Origin: Planctomycetota bacterium
GTDB lineage: Bacteria > Planctomycetota > Phycisphaerae > UBA1845
Length of the DNA stretch: 64,000 nt
Assembly (NCBI GenBank): GCA_016200265.1
Contig: JACQFE010000033.1
Location: 34,508 to 98,507 of the forward strand
Reading direction: 5' to 3'
Shown here: in pieces, positions 21,870 to 30,898 of the stretch
How positions within the stretch are numbered: the stretch's first letter is position 1
How the letters are laid out: every line of letters begins with the position of its first letter
Notes under the pieces: model-generated
What the model saw: the letters and a program-made list of their open reading frames with translations, nothing else
What the model was told of the DNA's origin: nothing
The model's database searches: none
Made by a program: the position numbers and the translations under genes

Positions 21870-22202
21870 GTGTCTGTTGAGAACTGGTCGGAAAACATCA
21901 TCGTTGTTGAGTTGCAGGACGATCCGGCGTTCAGTGATGACTTGGCCGCTCTTTCCGAGCAGCTTGACGGTCGTGACGATCATCACGTCGTAATGAACTT
22001 CGGCTCAGTCAATTACGTCAATTCGTCGAACATCGCGTCGCTGCTGAGCATTCGCAAGCGGCTTTCGGCGAAGCACCGGCGGATGGTGCTGTGCGGCATC
22101 GAGCCGAAGGTTTGGGGGCTTTTTCTCGTCACGGGATTGGATAAGGTTTTTGAATTCGCGGACAACGTTGCGATGGGATTGGCGGCGGTGCAGATCGAGT
22201 GA
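21870..22202 (+). CDS. STAS domain protein (anti-sigma factor antagonist-like)
   Basis: DDHHVVMNFGSVNYVNSSNIASLLSIRKRL...VLCGIEPKVWGLFLVTGLDKVFEF. Confidence 0.85.
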   Translation: MSVENWSENIIVVELQDDPAFSDDLAALSEQLDGRDDHHVVMNFGSVNYVNSSNIASLLSIRKRLSAKHRRMVLCGIEPKVWGLFLVTGLDKVFEFADNVAMGLAAVQIE

Positions 22203-22328
22203 ACAGTCGTCAGCGGTCAGTGGTCAATTACTAATTACCAGTTACAGGTTACATATTCAGCGATAGTCGGCATTTGTTTTGCAAGTCGGGATTCGGGCGG
22301 AAATCAGGACTGCCGCGGAGTGATTTTC

Positions 22329-22871
22329 ATGGCGCGTTTTGGTCGTGTTCTGTTGGCCGGACTTGGCGTGGTCGTCGGAGGCTGCGCGTCGCCGGGGCCT
22401 TCGGCGATCGATTACACCGTTCGGCACGGTCAAGCTGAGAATCGTGCGGCCATGATCGACACGGCGGAGGCGGCGCTTGCTCGGAACGGGTACCATTTGG
22501 AATCGCGCGATAATGTGGGCGGGGTGGTGAAGGGACTCACGGACACAGGTCCGGCGTCGGGTGATTCGGCGCAACACGATGTGGGGTTAAGCCGACGGAA
22601 TCAAATCCGTCGCGCAGCGGAAATTAAGATCGATCAGTCGATGGGCCACAGCGATGTGTATTGCCGGGTGATGATTCAGGAGCAGGCGACTTCGGGGTAT
22701 CGAATGTTCGGCTACGATCATGGCGGCAGCGACCGGCCTGGGGATACGACGGCGATCGATCGCGATGCGGCAACGACGGCAGCGCAGAATACGGTGTGGA
22801 GGCCGATTCGCCGGGATAAGACAGCGGAGCGGGAATTGCTGGATGCAATTTTGGGGCCCGGAGGCACGTAG
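22329..22871 (+). CDS. Hypothetical lipoprotein
   Basis: MARFGRVLLAGLGVVVGGCASPGPS lipobox. Confidence 0.65.
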   Translation: MARFGRVLLAGLGVVVGGCASPGPSAIDYTVRHGQAENRAAMIDTAEAALARNGYHLESRDNVGGVVKGLTDTGPASGDSAQHDVGLSRRNQIRRAAEIKIDQSMGHSDVYCRVMIQEQATSGYRMFGYDHGGSDRPGDTTAIDRDAATTAAQNTVWRPIRRDKTAERELLDAILGPGGT

Positions 22872-22946
22872 AATTTCACTACGAAGGACACGCACGAAGT
22901 AAATCAATTGATTTTGGCAGGCGCGAAATTCGAAGTACGTACCAAA

Positions 22947-24533
22947 TCAAGTGATGGCGGGTAGAACCGGCACTATCGATGATTCGGGCCCCTCGCTTGC
23001 GCTCGCGGTTCGGATTGATAACCCGTCGCTCATGCTCCGGGCTCTGATTGGTTGCGTGCACGCGGTGAGATGATCGAACACTTCTGCAAGTTGGCGGGTC
23101 AATGCGATCCGACTGAACGAGTTTAGGTTGCGAGCAGGATTTGTGCTTCTCAATTCACTGGCCGATTCGTTCGACTTTGCCTCGTCGTGATCGGTATTTG
23201 CAAGTCCAAGAATATTCTCAAGCGCTCTCGCAATTCGAGATTCTTCAAACGGTGTTGTGATACCTGCGTGATGATCGGCGACGATGCGGAGGGTTTCGCT
23301 GCCGGATGGTCCGATGGCGAGGATGGGTCGGCGGGCGGCAAGATATTCGAAGACTTTTCCGGCGATGATGGTTTCGGCGTTCGGGCCTGTGGGGAGCAGG
23401 AGCAATAGAGCGTTGGCGTTGCACATTTCGCGAATGGATTCGGTGTGGCTGACGTAGTCGACGAATTCGCAAGTGATGCCGGTTTCGCGGAGGCTTCGGC
23501 GCGTTTGGTCGTTGCAGTGGCCGATGACGCGCAGGTTGAATTGCTCGCGCGCGGCGCCAAGTTGGGCGGCAAATAAGCGAAGAGCCGAGAACCATTCGTC
23601 ATGGATGCGATGGGCGTCGAGGCGGCCGACGTGGGCGAGGACGAACTTGTTTGTGCGAACTGAAGTCTGCTGTTCGTCAGTCCCCCAGCCCAAGGACTCG
23701 GGCACCCTGCAATTGGCAATTGGCCATTGACGATTTGTCTGGCCCGTCGCTTGCGCTCCGGGTTCGGATGAGGCGCAAAGAGAATCTTTGAGGTCCGCAA
23801 AGTCGGCGGGATCGAAGCCGTTTGTGATCGTAACGAATTTGAATTCCTTTCCCGGGACGCGACGGGCGAGCAGTTCGGTTTGCGAGGGCGTCACTCCCAC
23901 GACGATGTCGGCCTCCCGAAGGATGGCGTCTTCGAGCTTGCGGTGGGCAGCGCGGCGGCGCGGGGTTTCGCGATAGCGGCAGTCGTCGGTCCATAAATCG
24001 CGGAAGTCGGCGACCCAGGGCAGACCAGCGCGGCGCTTGAGTTGTAGTGCCATCAAGTGGCACGATGCGGGGCTGAAGGTCGAGAAGAGCAGGTCGATCC
24101 GTTGTTGTTTTATGAGCTTGAGCACCGGCTTGAGGCTCGCGCGGGCCCAGGCGATGGCGTCGTCGGGGAGTCGCAAGGCCAACTTGCGTTTTGCTCGCCA
24201 ATAGGCGGCGCGAACAAGAGGTCGCACCACGCGAGCGCCGATCGGCGAGCCACTTGTCGCCTTCGACCAACGCGCCAAAGCATTTGCGAACGCGCGCAGT
24301 CGATCGGGGTTGGCCATTCGATGCACAGTCACTTCGCGCGGAAGATCGTTGCAGAGCGTTGGGTCGGTGGGCAGGGCATCGACGTGGTCCACGGTCCAGA
24401 CGTGCGGAGTCCAGCCGAATTGGGGGAGGTATTTCGCGAACTTGGCCGGCCGCTGCACGCCTGATCCGCCGGTGGGCGGAAAGGCGTGGGCGATCATTAG
24501 GACGTGGCGTTGATTCCGCGGGACAATGTGCAT
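22947..24533 (-). CDS. Family 4-like glycosyltransferase
   Basis: MIAHAFPPTGGSGVQRPAKFAKYLPQFGWTPHVWTVD..., FVLAHVGRLD..., GKVFEYLAARRPILAIGPSGSE; carries in-frame repeat insertions (see findings). Confidence 0.85.
   Translation of the reverse strand: MHIVPRNQRHVLMIAHAFPPTGGSGVQRPAKFAKYLPQFGWTPHVWTVDHVDALPTDPTLCNDLPREVTVHRMANPDRLRAFANALARWSKATSGSPIGARVVRPLVRAAYWRAKRKLALRLPDDAIAWARASLKPVLKLIKQQRIDLLFSTFSPASCHLMALQLKRRAGLPWVADFRDLWTDDCRYRETPRRRAAHRKLEDAILREADIVVGVTPSQTELLARRVPGKEFKFVTITNGFDPADFADLKDSLCASSEPGAQATGQTNRQWPIANCRVPESLGWGTDEQQTSVRTNKFVLAHVGRLDAHRIHDEWFSALRLFAAQLGAAREQFNLRVIGHCNDQTRRSLRETGITCEFVDYVSHTESIREMCNANALLLLLPTGPNAETIIAGKVFEYLAARRPILAIGPSGSETLRIVADHHAGITTPFEESRIARALENILGLANTDHDEAKSNESASELRSTNPARNLNSFSRIALTRQLAEVFDHLTACTQPIRARSMSDGLSIRTASASEGPESSIVPVLPAIT
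23672..23769. repeat. In-frame coding repeat copy A (98 bp) within the glycosyltransferase gene
   Basis: GTTCGTCAGTCCCCCAGCCCAAGGACTCGGGCACCCTGC...CCCGTCGCTTGCGCTCCGGGTTCGGAT; near-identical to 29015..29085. Confidence 0.9.
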
Positions 24534-24640
24534 TTTTGAACTTTCCGACGACAGACGATGTAATGGTTATCGGATGGCGCGGGATTGGGCTTTTTGAGCT
24601 GAACGCTGACAAGGGATTTCTTTTTCACCAGCAGAAGAAA

Positions 24641-25123
24641 ATGAATTCAAAACGGCCAATCAAGGTTCTTTTTCTTTGCACGGCCAACTCGTGTCGGTCA
24701 CAGATGGCCGAAGCGATATTGCGACAGGTCGGCGGCGAGCGATTCGAGGCGTTTAGCGCGGGGTCGCAGCCGGCGGGGTTTGTTCATGCGCTGGCGATTG
24801 ATGCACTGGCGGCCATCGGGGTGCCGATCGGCGATCAGCGATCGAAGAGCTGGAATGAACTTGCGGCGACGGAGTTTGATGCGGTGATCACACTATGCGA
24901 TTCGGCGGCGGAGGCGTGCCCGAATTTCTCAGGTCCGGCGATTCGGGCGCATTGGTCGACGCCCGATCCGGCGATGCACATTGGAAGCGATGATGCGCGT
25001 CTCGAATTCGCGGTGCTGATCGCCCAGCGGCTTCGGAACAAGATTCAGCGGCTGACGGAGATTGATTTTGCGGCGCCGGAGGTGGAAGTGGAGCGAAGGC
25101 TCAGGTTTTTGGGAGAGATTTGA
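24641..25123 (+). CDS. Low-molecular-weight phosphatase/arsenate reductase (ArsC-like)
   Basis: IKVLFLCTANSCRSQMAEAILRQVGGERFEAFSAGSQPAG...HWSTPDPA. Confidence 0.9.
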   Translation: MNSKRPIKVLFLCTANSCRSQMAEAILRQVGGERFEAFSAGSQPAGFVHALAIDALAAIGVPIGDQRSKSWNELAATEFDAVITLCDSAAEACPNFSGPAIRAHWSTPDPAMHIGSDDARLEFAVLIAQRLRNKIQRLTEIDFAAPEVEVERRLRFLGEI

Positions 25124-25129
25124 ATCGTT

Positions 25130-25385
25130 GTCGATTGGAGATTGACGATTGGCAGATAAACGTCAAAACGTCAACACATCAAGACGTCAAGACCAAGAGA
25201 ACTTTGGGGCGAATTGGCAGCGAATTGCCATTCCCAATTTCCGATTGCCAATTAGAGAATCTGAAATTTGAGATTTCAGAAACTGAGTGAGGCCGCATTA
25301 GGATTCGATGGCATGTTCGACTCTTTTTGCTGACAACGGACATTTGAGATTTGAAATTTGAGATTTCAGAAACTGATTGTGACCG
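25130..25385. repeat. Degenerate short-word repeat tract including a 33-bp direct repeat 90 bp apart
   Basis: GAAATTTGAGATTTCAGAAACTGAGTGAGGCCG at 25263 and GAAATTTGAGATTTCAGAAACTGATTGTGACCG at 25353; also ACGTCAA and AATTGCCA words. Confidence 0.75.
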
Positions 25386-25386
25386 A

Positions 25387-26358
25387 ATGAAGATTTCAAT
25401 CCATCTTCGATGTGCGGCGTGCGGAGGGGATTTGCGCGGATGCGATGTGTTTGGGCTGTGCGCTGAGTGTCATCGGCCTGTCAGTGAGACGATTCGCGTT
25501 GAGGCGCTCGACGGGGCCACTCTGGCGATTCGTGAGGACGTGGCCTGTGTGGGCTGCGGATACAACCTGCGGACGCTGTCGCTGGAGGCGAAGTGTCCGG
25601 AGTGCGGCCAGCCTGTGGTTGATTCGCTGGCGACGAATGCGCTTCATCTTGCGGATATCAAATGGCTGCGGCGGGTGCGGTCGGGAGTGGGGATGCTGCT
25701 GGTTGGCGACATCACGTTGCTAGTCACGGCGATCTTCTTAGTCGCGTTTTTGTTCGTTCAATCGTCAACTTCGCCAAGTGCTTTGAACTCTAATGCCACG
25801 CAATGGATTACGCAGATCGCGTATGTTGTATTTCTTGGTGCGATTATTTTTTCGTTACTTGGGAACGTTCTTGTTGCATCCGATCGTCTTCAGGCTCGAC
25901 GAGTTGCGATCCAGTTTTTCTTCATTACGGGGATTGTTTTCGAGTTCGTTCCTACTGGATGGCTTGTTCGCTTCGATCCGCTTGGCGGTTCCACGATATT
26001 GGCATTCCAAAGAGTGATGTTTCCGATAGCCCAGTGCATTGGGATCGCGCTGTTGAGACGGATTGCTTTACTAGGCAGTCAGGCAAGGTTGGCACGAGCA
26101 AGCAGAGTATTGCTGTGGGCGCTAATAGTAGGATGCGCGTTGCAGTCATATGAAGTTGCGTTTTCATTATACTTCGCCTCGTTTAGAGGTAGTGGCTTCG
26201 GACGAAGTACCGGCTCTTTTCTTTCTGGATATAGTGCGGCAATTGCGGCTGCTATTATTTTTCTGGGGGCTTTTGTCGCAGAAGTATTTTTGTTGATACG
26301 CTATCGGAGGCTTCTGGCAGATGCGATAGAGGTGGCGAAACAAAGGGCGGCGGCGTAA
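25387..26358 (+). CDS. Zinc-ribbon-containing multi-pass membrane protein
   Basis: CAACGGDLRG...CAECHRP, CVGCGYNLRTLSLEAKCPECGQPV followed by several TM segments. Confidence 0.7.
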   Translation: MKISIHLRCAACGGDLRGCDVFGLCAECHRPVSETIRVEALDGATLAIREDVACVGCGYNLRTLSLEAKCPECGQPVVDSLATNALHLADIKWLRRVRSGVGMLLVGDITLLVTAIFLVAFLFVQSSTSPSALNSNATQWITQIAYVVFLGAIIFSLLGNVLVASDRLQARRVAIQFFFITGIVFEFVPTGWLVRFDPLGGSTILAFQRVMFPIAQCIGIALLRRIALLGSQARLARASRVLLWALIVGCALQSYEVAFSLYFASFRGSGFGRSTGSFLSGYSAAIAAAIIFLGAFVAEVFLLIRYRRLLADAIEVAKQRAAA

Positions 26359-26412
26359 GTCAAATCGTGCATTGGCCGAAAAAATGAGTATGCTGGGGGC
26401 GAAATGTGGCGA

Positions 26413-26489
26413 GAAATCTGCGCAAATCTGCGTCATCTGCGGTTTCGCCTTTTTGCCTACCGCTTCCTTACGGGCGCGGCTCTGTAAAG
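26413..26489. repeat. ATCTGCG/CGCTTCCT composite repeat, copy 2
   Basis: AAATCTGCGCAAATCTGCGTCATCTGCGGTTTCG...TACCGCTTCCTTACGGGCGCGGCTCTGTAAAG. Confidence 0.85.
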
Positions 26490-26515
26490 AGAATGACGAA
26501 CGACAACGGAGGTCC

Positions 26516-27916
26516 ATGAAACAGATCGAAAAAGTGGCCGTGATTGGGTTGGATTGTGCGGAGCCGACGCTGGTTTTCGACAAGTGGGTAGATCATTTGC
26601 CGAACATCAAGCGGCTGATGCAATCGGGCACGTACGGTGAGCTGACCAGTTCCATGCCGCCGATCACCGTGCCGGCGTGGAGTTGCATGGCCTCGAGCAA
26701 AGACCCGGGCACGCTGGGCATTTACGGCTTTCGCAATCGGGCCGATCACTCATACGACAAGCTCATGATCGCCACGTCGCTGGCGGTGAAGGAGCCGCGG
26801 ATTTGGGAGATTCTGTCGGCAGCCGGGAAGAGTTCAATCGTTGTCGGCGTGCCGGGCACATATCCGATCACCCGGCCCTTTAGCGGCTGCATGATCACGA
26901 GCTTTCTCACGCCGGATACGACTGATCCGAAGATTCAGTGGACGCATCCGGTCACGCTGCGGAAGGAAGTCAACGATCTCGTCGGCGAGTACATGGTTGA
27001 TGTGAAGGGTTTCCGCACCGACGACAAGAAGTGGCTGCTGGATCAGATTCACGTGATGACCGAGAAGCGATTCAAGGTCATTCGGCATCTGCTCAAAACC
27101 AAACCGTGGGATTTGTACTGGTCGGTGGAGATGGGCGTGGATCGGATTCATCACGGTTTCTGGAGCTGCATGGATCCGACGCATCATTCGCATGTGCCGG
27201 GCAATCCGTTCAAGGATTCGATTTTCGAGTATTACAAAATTATCGATCGCGAAATCGGCGAGACGCTGGCGTGCATGGACCTCGAGAAGACGGCCGTCTG
27301 GATCGTGAGTGATCACGGCTGCAAGACGATGGTCGGCGGGTGCATGTTCAATCAGTGGCTCGCGAACGAAGGCTTCCTGGTGTTCAAGTCGCCGCCGAAG
27401 CCGAAGCAGAAGTTCGATTACAAGGATGTGGATTGGGAGAACACGACGGCCTGGGGCGACGGCGGATATTACGGCCGGTGCTTCATCAACGTGAAGGGTC
27501 GCGAGCCGGACGGCATTGTCGAGCAATCGAAGTATGAGTCGTTTCGTGATGATCTCGCGAAGAAGATTGAGGCCATCAACGATGACAAAGGCGTCTTGAT
27601 GGGCAACAAGTGCTACAAGCCGGAGCAGATTTACAAGAAGGTCAACGGCGTGGCCCCGGATCTCGTGGTCATCTTCGGCGATCTTCGTTGGCGCAGCGTG
27701 GGCATGGTGGGTTCGGATTCGATTTACACGTTTGAGAATGACACCGGCCCGGACGATGCGAATCACGCGCAGCAAGGCATGTACATCCTGTCGCATCCGT
27801 CGCTTCCAGCTCGCGGCCGCGTGAATGGTCCGACGCTGTACGACGTGACGCCGACGATTTTGACACAGCTCAAACAGCCGGTGCCGGGGGGTATGCGTGG
27901 GAAGGCAATTGTTTGA
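26516..27916 (+). CDS. Alkaline phosphatase superfamily nucleotide pyrophosphatase/phosphodiesterase
   Basis: VAVIGLDCAEPTLVFDKW...MPPITVPAWSCMASSKDPGTLGIYGFRNR..., VWIVSDHGCKTM, HAQQGMYILSHP. Confidence 0.88.
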   Translation: MKQIEKVAVIGLDCAEPTLVFDKWVDHLPNIKRLMQSGTYGELTSSMPPITVPAWSCMASSKDPGTLGIYGFRNRADHSYDKLMIATSLAVKEPRIWEILSAAGKSSIVVGVPGTYPITRPFSGCMITSFLTPDTTDPKIQWTHPVTLRKEVNDLVGEYMVDVKGFRTDDKKWLLDQIHVMTEKRFKVIRHLLKTKPWDLYWSVEMGVDRIHHGFWSCMDPTHHSHVPGNPFKDSIFEYYKIIDREIGETLACMDLEKTAVWIVSDHGCKTMVGGCMFNQWLANEGFLVFKSPPKPKQKFDYKDVDWENTTAWGDGGYYGRCFINVKGREPDGIVEQSKYESFRDDLAKKIEAINDDKGVLMGNKCYKPEQIYKKVNGVAPDLVVIFGDLRWRSVGMVGSDSIYTFENDTGPDDANHAQQGMYILSHPSLPARGRVNGPTLYDVTPTILTQLKQPVPGGMRGKAIV

Positions 27917-28012
27917 TCCAAGCCCGGCGCAAACAACAGGTTGCCAAGAAGACGGAACCGCAGATTTGTGCAGATTTGTTTCGCTAATGTGGGATTTCAA
28001 GACACTCCGAAG

Positions 28013-28822
28013 TTAATCGCTTTCATGAGAAGACGCTGACGTTGTACGGCGGCTGCGGCCGGTGATGCCGCGGCGGGAGTCGGCTTGAAGGAAGTTGAGG
28101 AGCGTTCGGCCGGCGTCGCCGGTGGCTTCGCGGGATAAGCGGTCAATCGCTTCGCGGAACGAAAGCTGCGAGCCGTAGAGGATTCGATAGGCTTTTCGAA
28201 GCTCGTCGAGTTGCTCGGGCGATATGCCGGCGCGGCGCATTCCGATGCGGTTCAGGCCGCAGACTCGCCCATCGGGGTCCACCATCGCAAACGGAGGCAC
28301 GTCCATCGGCACTCGGGCGTTTCCGGTGATCATCACGCACTCGCCGATGCGGACGAATTGATGGACGAGTGCGCCGCCGCCGAGCGTAGCGCCGTCGCGG
28401 ATTTCGACGTGCCCTGCGAGGAGCGCCCCGTTCACCAGCGTCACGCCTTTGCCGAGCTTGCAATTGTGGGCCACATGGCTTCCGCCAAGCAGGAAGCAAT
28501 TTTCCCCAATGACGGTTTCGGATTCCGGCAGCGTGCCGCGATGGACGGTTACGTATTCGCGAAGAATCGTGCCTTTCCCGATGCGACAGTAGCTGCGCTC
28601 GCCTTTGTACTTGAGGTCTTGCGGCGTGTGGCCGACGATGACACCGGTGTTCAACTCGCAGTCGGCGTCGATGTGCGTCCAGCCGGTAACGTAGACATTG
28701 TGAGCGAGCCGGCAGCCGGAAGCAATTTGCACATTGCCTTCAAGCACGCAGTAAGGCCCGACGGTGACGTTGGAGTCGAGCTCGACGGTCCGTTCGATGA
28801 TGGCGGTGGGATGAATGGACAT
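28013..28822 (-). CDS. lpxA: Acyl-ACP--UDP-N-acetylglucosamine O-acyltransferase
   Basis: MSIHPTAIIERTVELDSNVTVGPYCVLEGNVQI..., hexapeptide repeats, VNGALLAGHVEIRDGATLGGGALVHQFVRIG. Confidence 0.95.
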   Translation of the reverse strand: MSIHPTAIIERTVELDSNVTVGPYCVLEGNVQIASGCRLAHNVYVTGWTHIDADCELNTGVIVGHTPQDLKYKGERSYCRIGKGTILREYVTVHRGTLPESETVIGENCFLLGGSHVAHNCKLGKGVTLVNGALLAGHVEIRDGATLGGGALVHQFVRIGECVMITGNARVPMDVPPFAMVDPDGRVCGLNRIGMRRAGISPEQLDELRKAYRILYGSQLSFREAIDRLSREATGDAGRTLLNFLQADSRRGITGRSRRTTSASSHESD

Positions 28823-28853
28823 TTCTTCTTGCGTTCTCGTGTTTACGAAAGAA

Positions 28854-29822
28854 TCAGCCTGCAGTCTTCACACCCAAACCCATTCGGGCCATCACCAATT
28901 GCAAATCGTCCCAGACTTTTCGCTTGTCATCGGGATTCCGCAAGAGATAGGCCGGATGATACGTCGGCATCAGGGGAGTTGCATTGACCGTGCTGTAAGC
29001 GGCTGAAGCACTAAGTTCGTCAGTCCCCCGGCCCAAGGGCTGAGGCACCCTGCCACTGCCCGTCGCTTGCGCTCTGGGTTCGGATATCGGTGGATGGTAT
29101 TGATGAAATCGGCCGCGGAGTTTGCCGATGGATTCGGCCGTGTTGAGCAGAGTCTTCGCCGCCGGCGCGCCGAGGGCGATGATCATTTCGGGTTGAATGA
29201 TCGCGATTTGTTCGTGCAGATACGGACTGCAAGCGAGGATTTCCTCGGCAGATGGCGTGCGATTTCCGGGTGGACGGCATTTGACCACGTTGCAAATGTA
29301 GACCTCGTCGCGCGTCAGGCCCATCGCGATGATCATTTTGGTGAGAAGCTGACCGGCCGGGCCGACGAACGCGAGTCCTTGTTTGTCCTCTTCGTAGCCC
29401 GGACCTTCGCCGACGAAGATAATACGGGCGGTCGGACTGCCCTGGCCAAAGACGGTTTGCGTGCGGCCGGAGTGCAATTCGCAGTGTGTGCAGCCTTTTA
29501 CTTTCGAGTCGTCGAGGATTTTGAGGCGAGCAAGGTTCGCTTCGGCGGAGGCGTTGGAAGGGCGTGGTGCGAACCCCGCCTTCGGGCTTCCTCCTCGGTC
29601 GCCCTCAGCCCCCCTTGGTAAGGTGGGATGCGATACCGCCCCTCTTTCGACCCGCGAACCCACATTGCCTTGCGGGCTCGTGTTTGCGGCGGTCGCACCG
29701 ATTCCGGCGAATTGGCGTCCGAGTGTTAACGCTTGAGTGACTGTCATTGGCACGTCCCGAATGCCAAAGAGCTCCTCGGTTCGGAGGTGCTGGATCAGAA
29801 TTTTTCGCAATGCATTCGTCAT
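28854..29822 (-). CDS. Uracil-DNA glycosylase family 4-like
   Basis: IIFVGEGPGYEEDKQGLAFVGPAGQLL, VYICNVVKCRPPGNRTPSAEEILACSPYL, MPTYHPAYLLRNP; two low-complexity insertions. Confidence 0.93.
   Translation of the reverse strand: MTNALRKILIQHLRTEELFGIRDVPMTVTQALTLGRQFAGIGATAANTSPQGNVGSRVERGAVSHPTLPRGAEGDRGGSPKAGFAPRPSNASAEANLARLKILDDSKVKGCTHCELHSGRTQTVFGQGSPTARIIFVGEGPGYEEDKQGLAFVGPAGQLLTKMIIAMGLTRDEVYICNVVKCRPPGNRTPSAEEILACSPYLHEQIAIIQPEMIIALGAPAAKTLLNTAESIGKLRGRFHQYHPPISEPRAQATGSGRVPQPLGRGTDELSASAAYSTVNATPLMPTYHPAYLLRNPDDKRKVWDDLQLVMARMGLGVKTAG
29015..29085. repeat. In-frame coding repeat copy B (71 bp) within the uracil-DNA glycosylase gene
   Basis: GTTCGTCAGTCCCCCGGCCCAAGGGCTGAGGCACCCTGCCACTGCCCGTCGCTTGCGCTCTGGGTTCGGAT. 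Confidence 0.9.
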
Positions 29823-29834
29823 ATTCGTTTCAAT

Positions 29835-30512
29835 TCAAGGATTGTCGCTCAAGAGTCCGCGAGTTTGAAGTTCTCGCATCAGTTCGTCAACCACTGTGGC
29901 GATGGTCATATTGGCGGTATCGAGCAGCGTGGCGCGATCCTGTTCGAGCAATGGGGCCCACTGTTTGGCATCGACGCCATCGCGGGCGGCAATGTTGTTT
30001 TTCACATCTTGAAGAGTGACGTCTTCGCCGTCGGCGGTCATTTCCTGAAAGCGGCGCTCGGCGCGCTTTTCAACTGATGCGTATAGCACAAATTTCGCGT
30101 CGGCGTTTGGAAATACGACGCTGCCCTGATCCCGGCCTTCCGTCACGAACGATCCCAGCTTCGCGCCGATGCGACGTTGATCTTCGACGAGGCGTTTGCG
30201 GACCTCGGGTTGCGGCGCGATGCGTGAGGTTGCGGCGCTGACGGGCATGGTGCGAATGGCTTCGGTCACGTCGTGTCCGTCGATGCGCACGCGAGTGTGC
30301 GTCGGGCCGCAATCGAGATCGAGGCGAATGGTGCTCACGATGCGGGCGACGGCGGTTGCGTCGTCGGGATCGACCTTGGCGCGCAGCACGGCGCAGGCGA
30401 CGGCGCGATACATGGCCCCGGTGTCGAGATATGGCACCTCGAGCCTCGCCGCGAGCTTTCTGGCGGCCGTCGATTTCCCGGAACCGGCGGGGCCGTCGAT
30501 GGTGATGATCAT
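29835..30512 (-). CDS. cmk: Cytidylate kinase
   Basis: MIITIDGPAGSGKSTAARKLAARLEVPYLDTGAMYRAVA... Confidence 0.96.
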   Translation of the reverse strand: MIITIDGPAGSGKSTAARKLAARLEVPYLDTGAMYRAVACAVLRAKVDPDDATAVARIVSTIRLDLDCGPTHTRVRIDGHDVTEAIRTMPVSAATSRIAPQPEVRKRLVEDQRRIGAKLGSFVTEGRDQGSVVFPNADAKFVLYASVEKRAERRFQEMTADGEDVTLQDVKNNIAARDGVDAKQWAPLLEQDRATLLDTANMTIATVVDELMRELQTRGLLSDNP

Positions 30513-30801
30513 CCCGCCGATTATATCGCCGACTCCAGAACCAACCGAGTCGCTTGTAAAGGAACAAAGAATAACCGCAGATTGCGTAGATTTTCGCAGA
30601 TGGGATGAGGAGTTCGGCTCGATAGAACTCCTTGGCCCGAACTTCAATGAATACTCGTAGTCACGGAGTACTATGACCTCAACGAAATGAGTGACCCATC
30701 ATTTTGCGAAACGGCCAGTGCGCTCTTATACACTTCCAAGGAGCGCGGTTCCATAATTCCGGACGACCGGTGTGGTGGTCCAAATTCATTTGCACTCAAT
30801 T

Positions 30802-30870
30802 CAAAATCTGCGGAAATCTGCGCAATCTGCGGTTATTTTTTCCGCTTCCTTGCAGGCGCGGCTCGGTAAC
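30802..30870. repeat. ATCTGCG/CGCTTCCT composite repeat, copy 3
   Basis: AAAATCTGCGGAAATCTGCGCAATCTGCGGTTATTTTTTCCGCTTCCTTGCAGGCGCGGCTCGGTAAC. Confidence 0.85.
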
Positions 30871-30898
30871 GGGGCGGATTCGCGGTACACTTCGTGCA

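Noticed and set aside
26834-28000. 388 aa minus-strand ORF opposite the phosphodiesterase gene
   Set aside because: Lies entirely opposite a clear conserved CDS; His/Arg-rich artefactual translation
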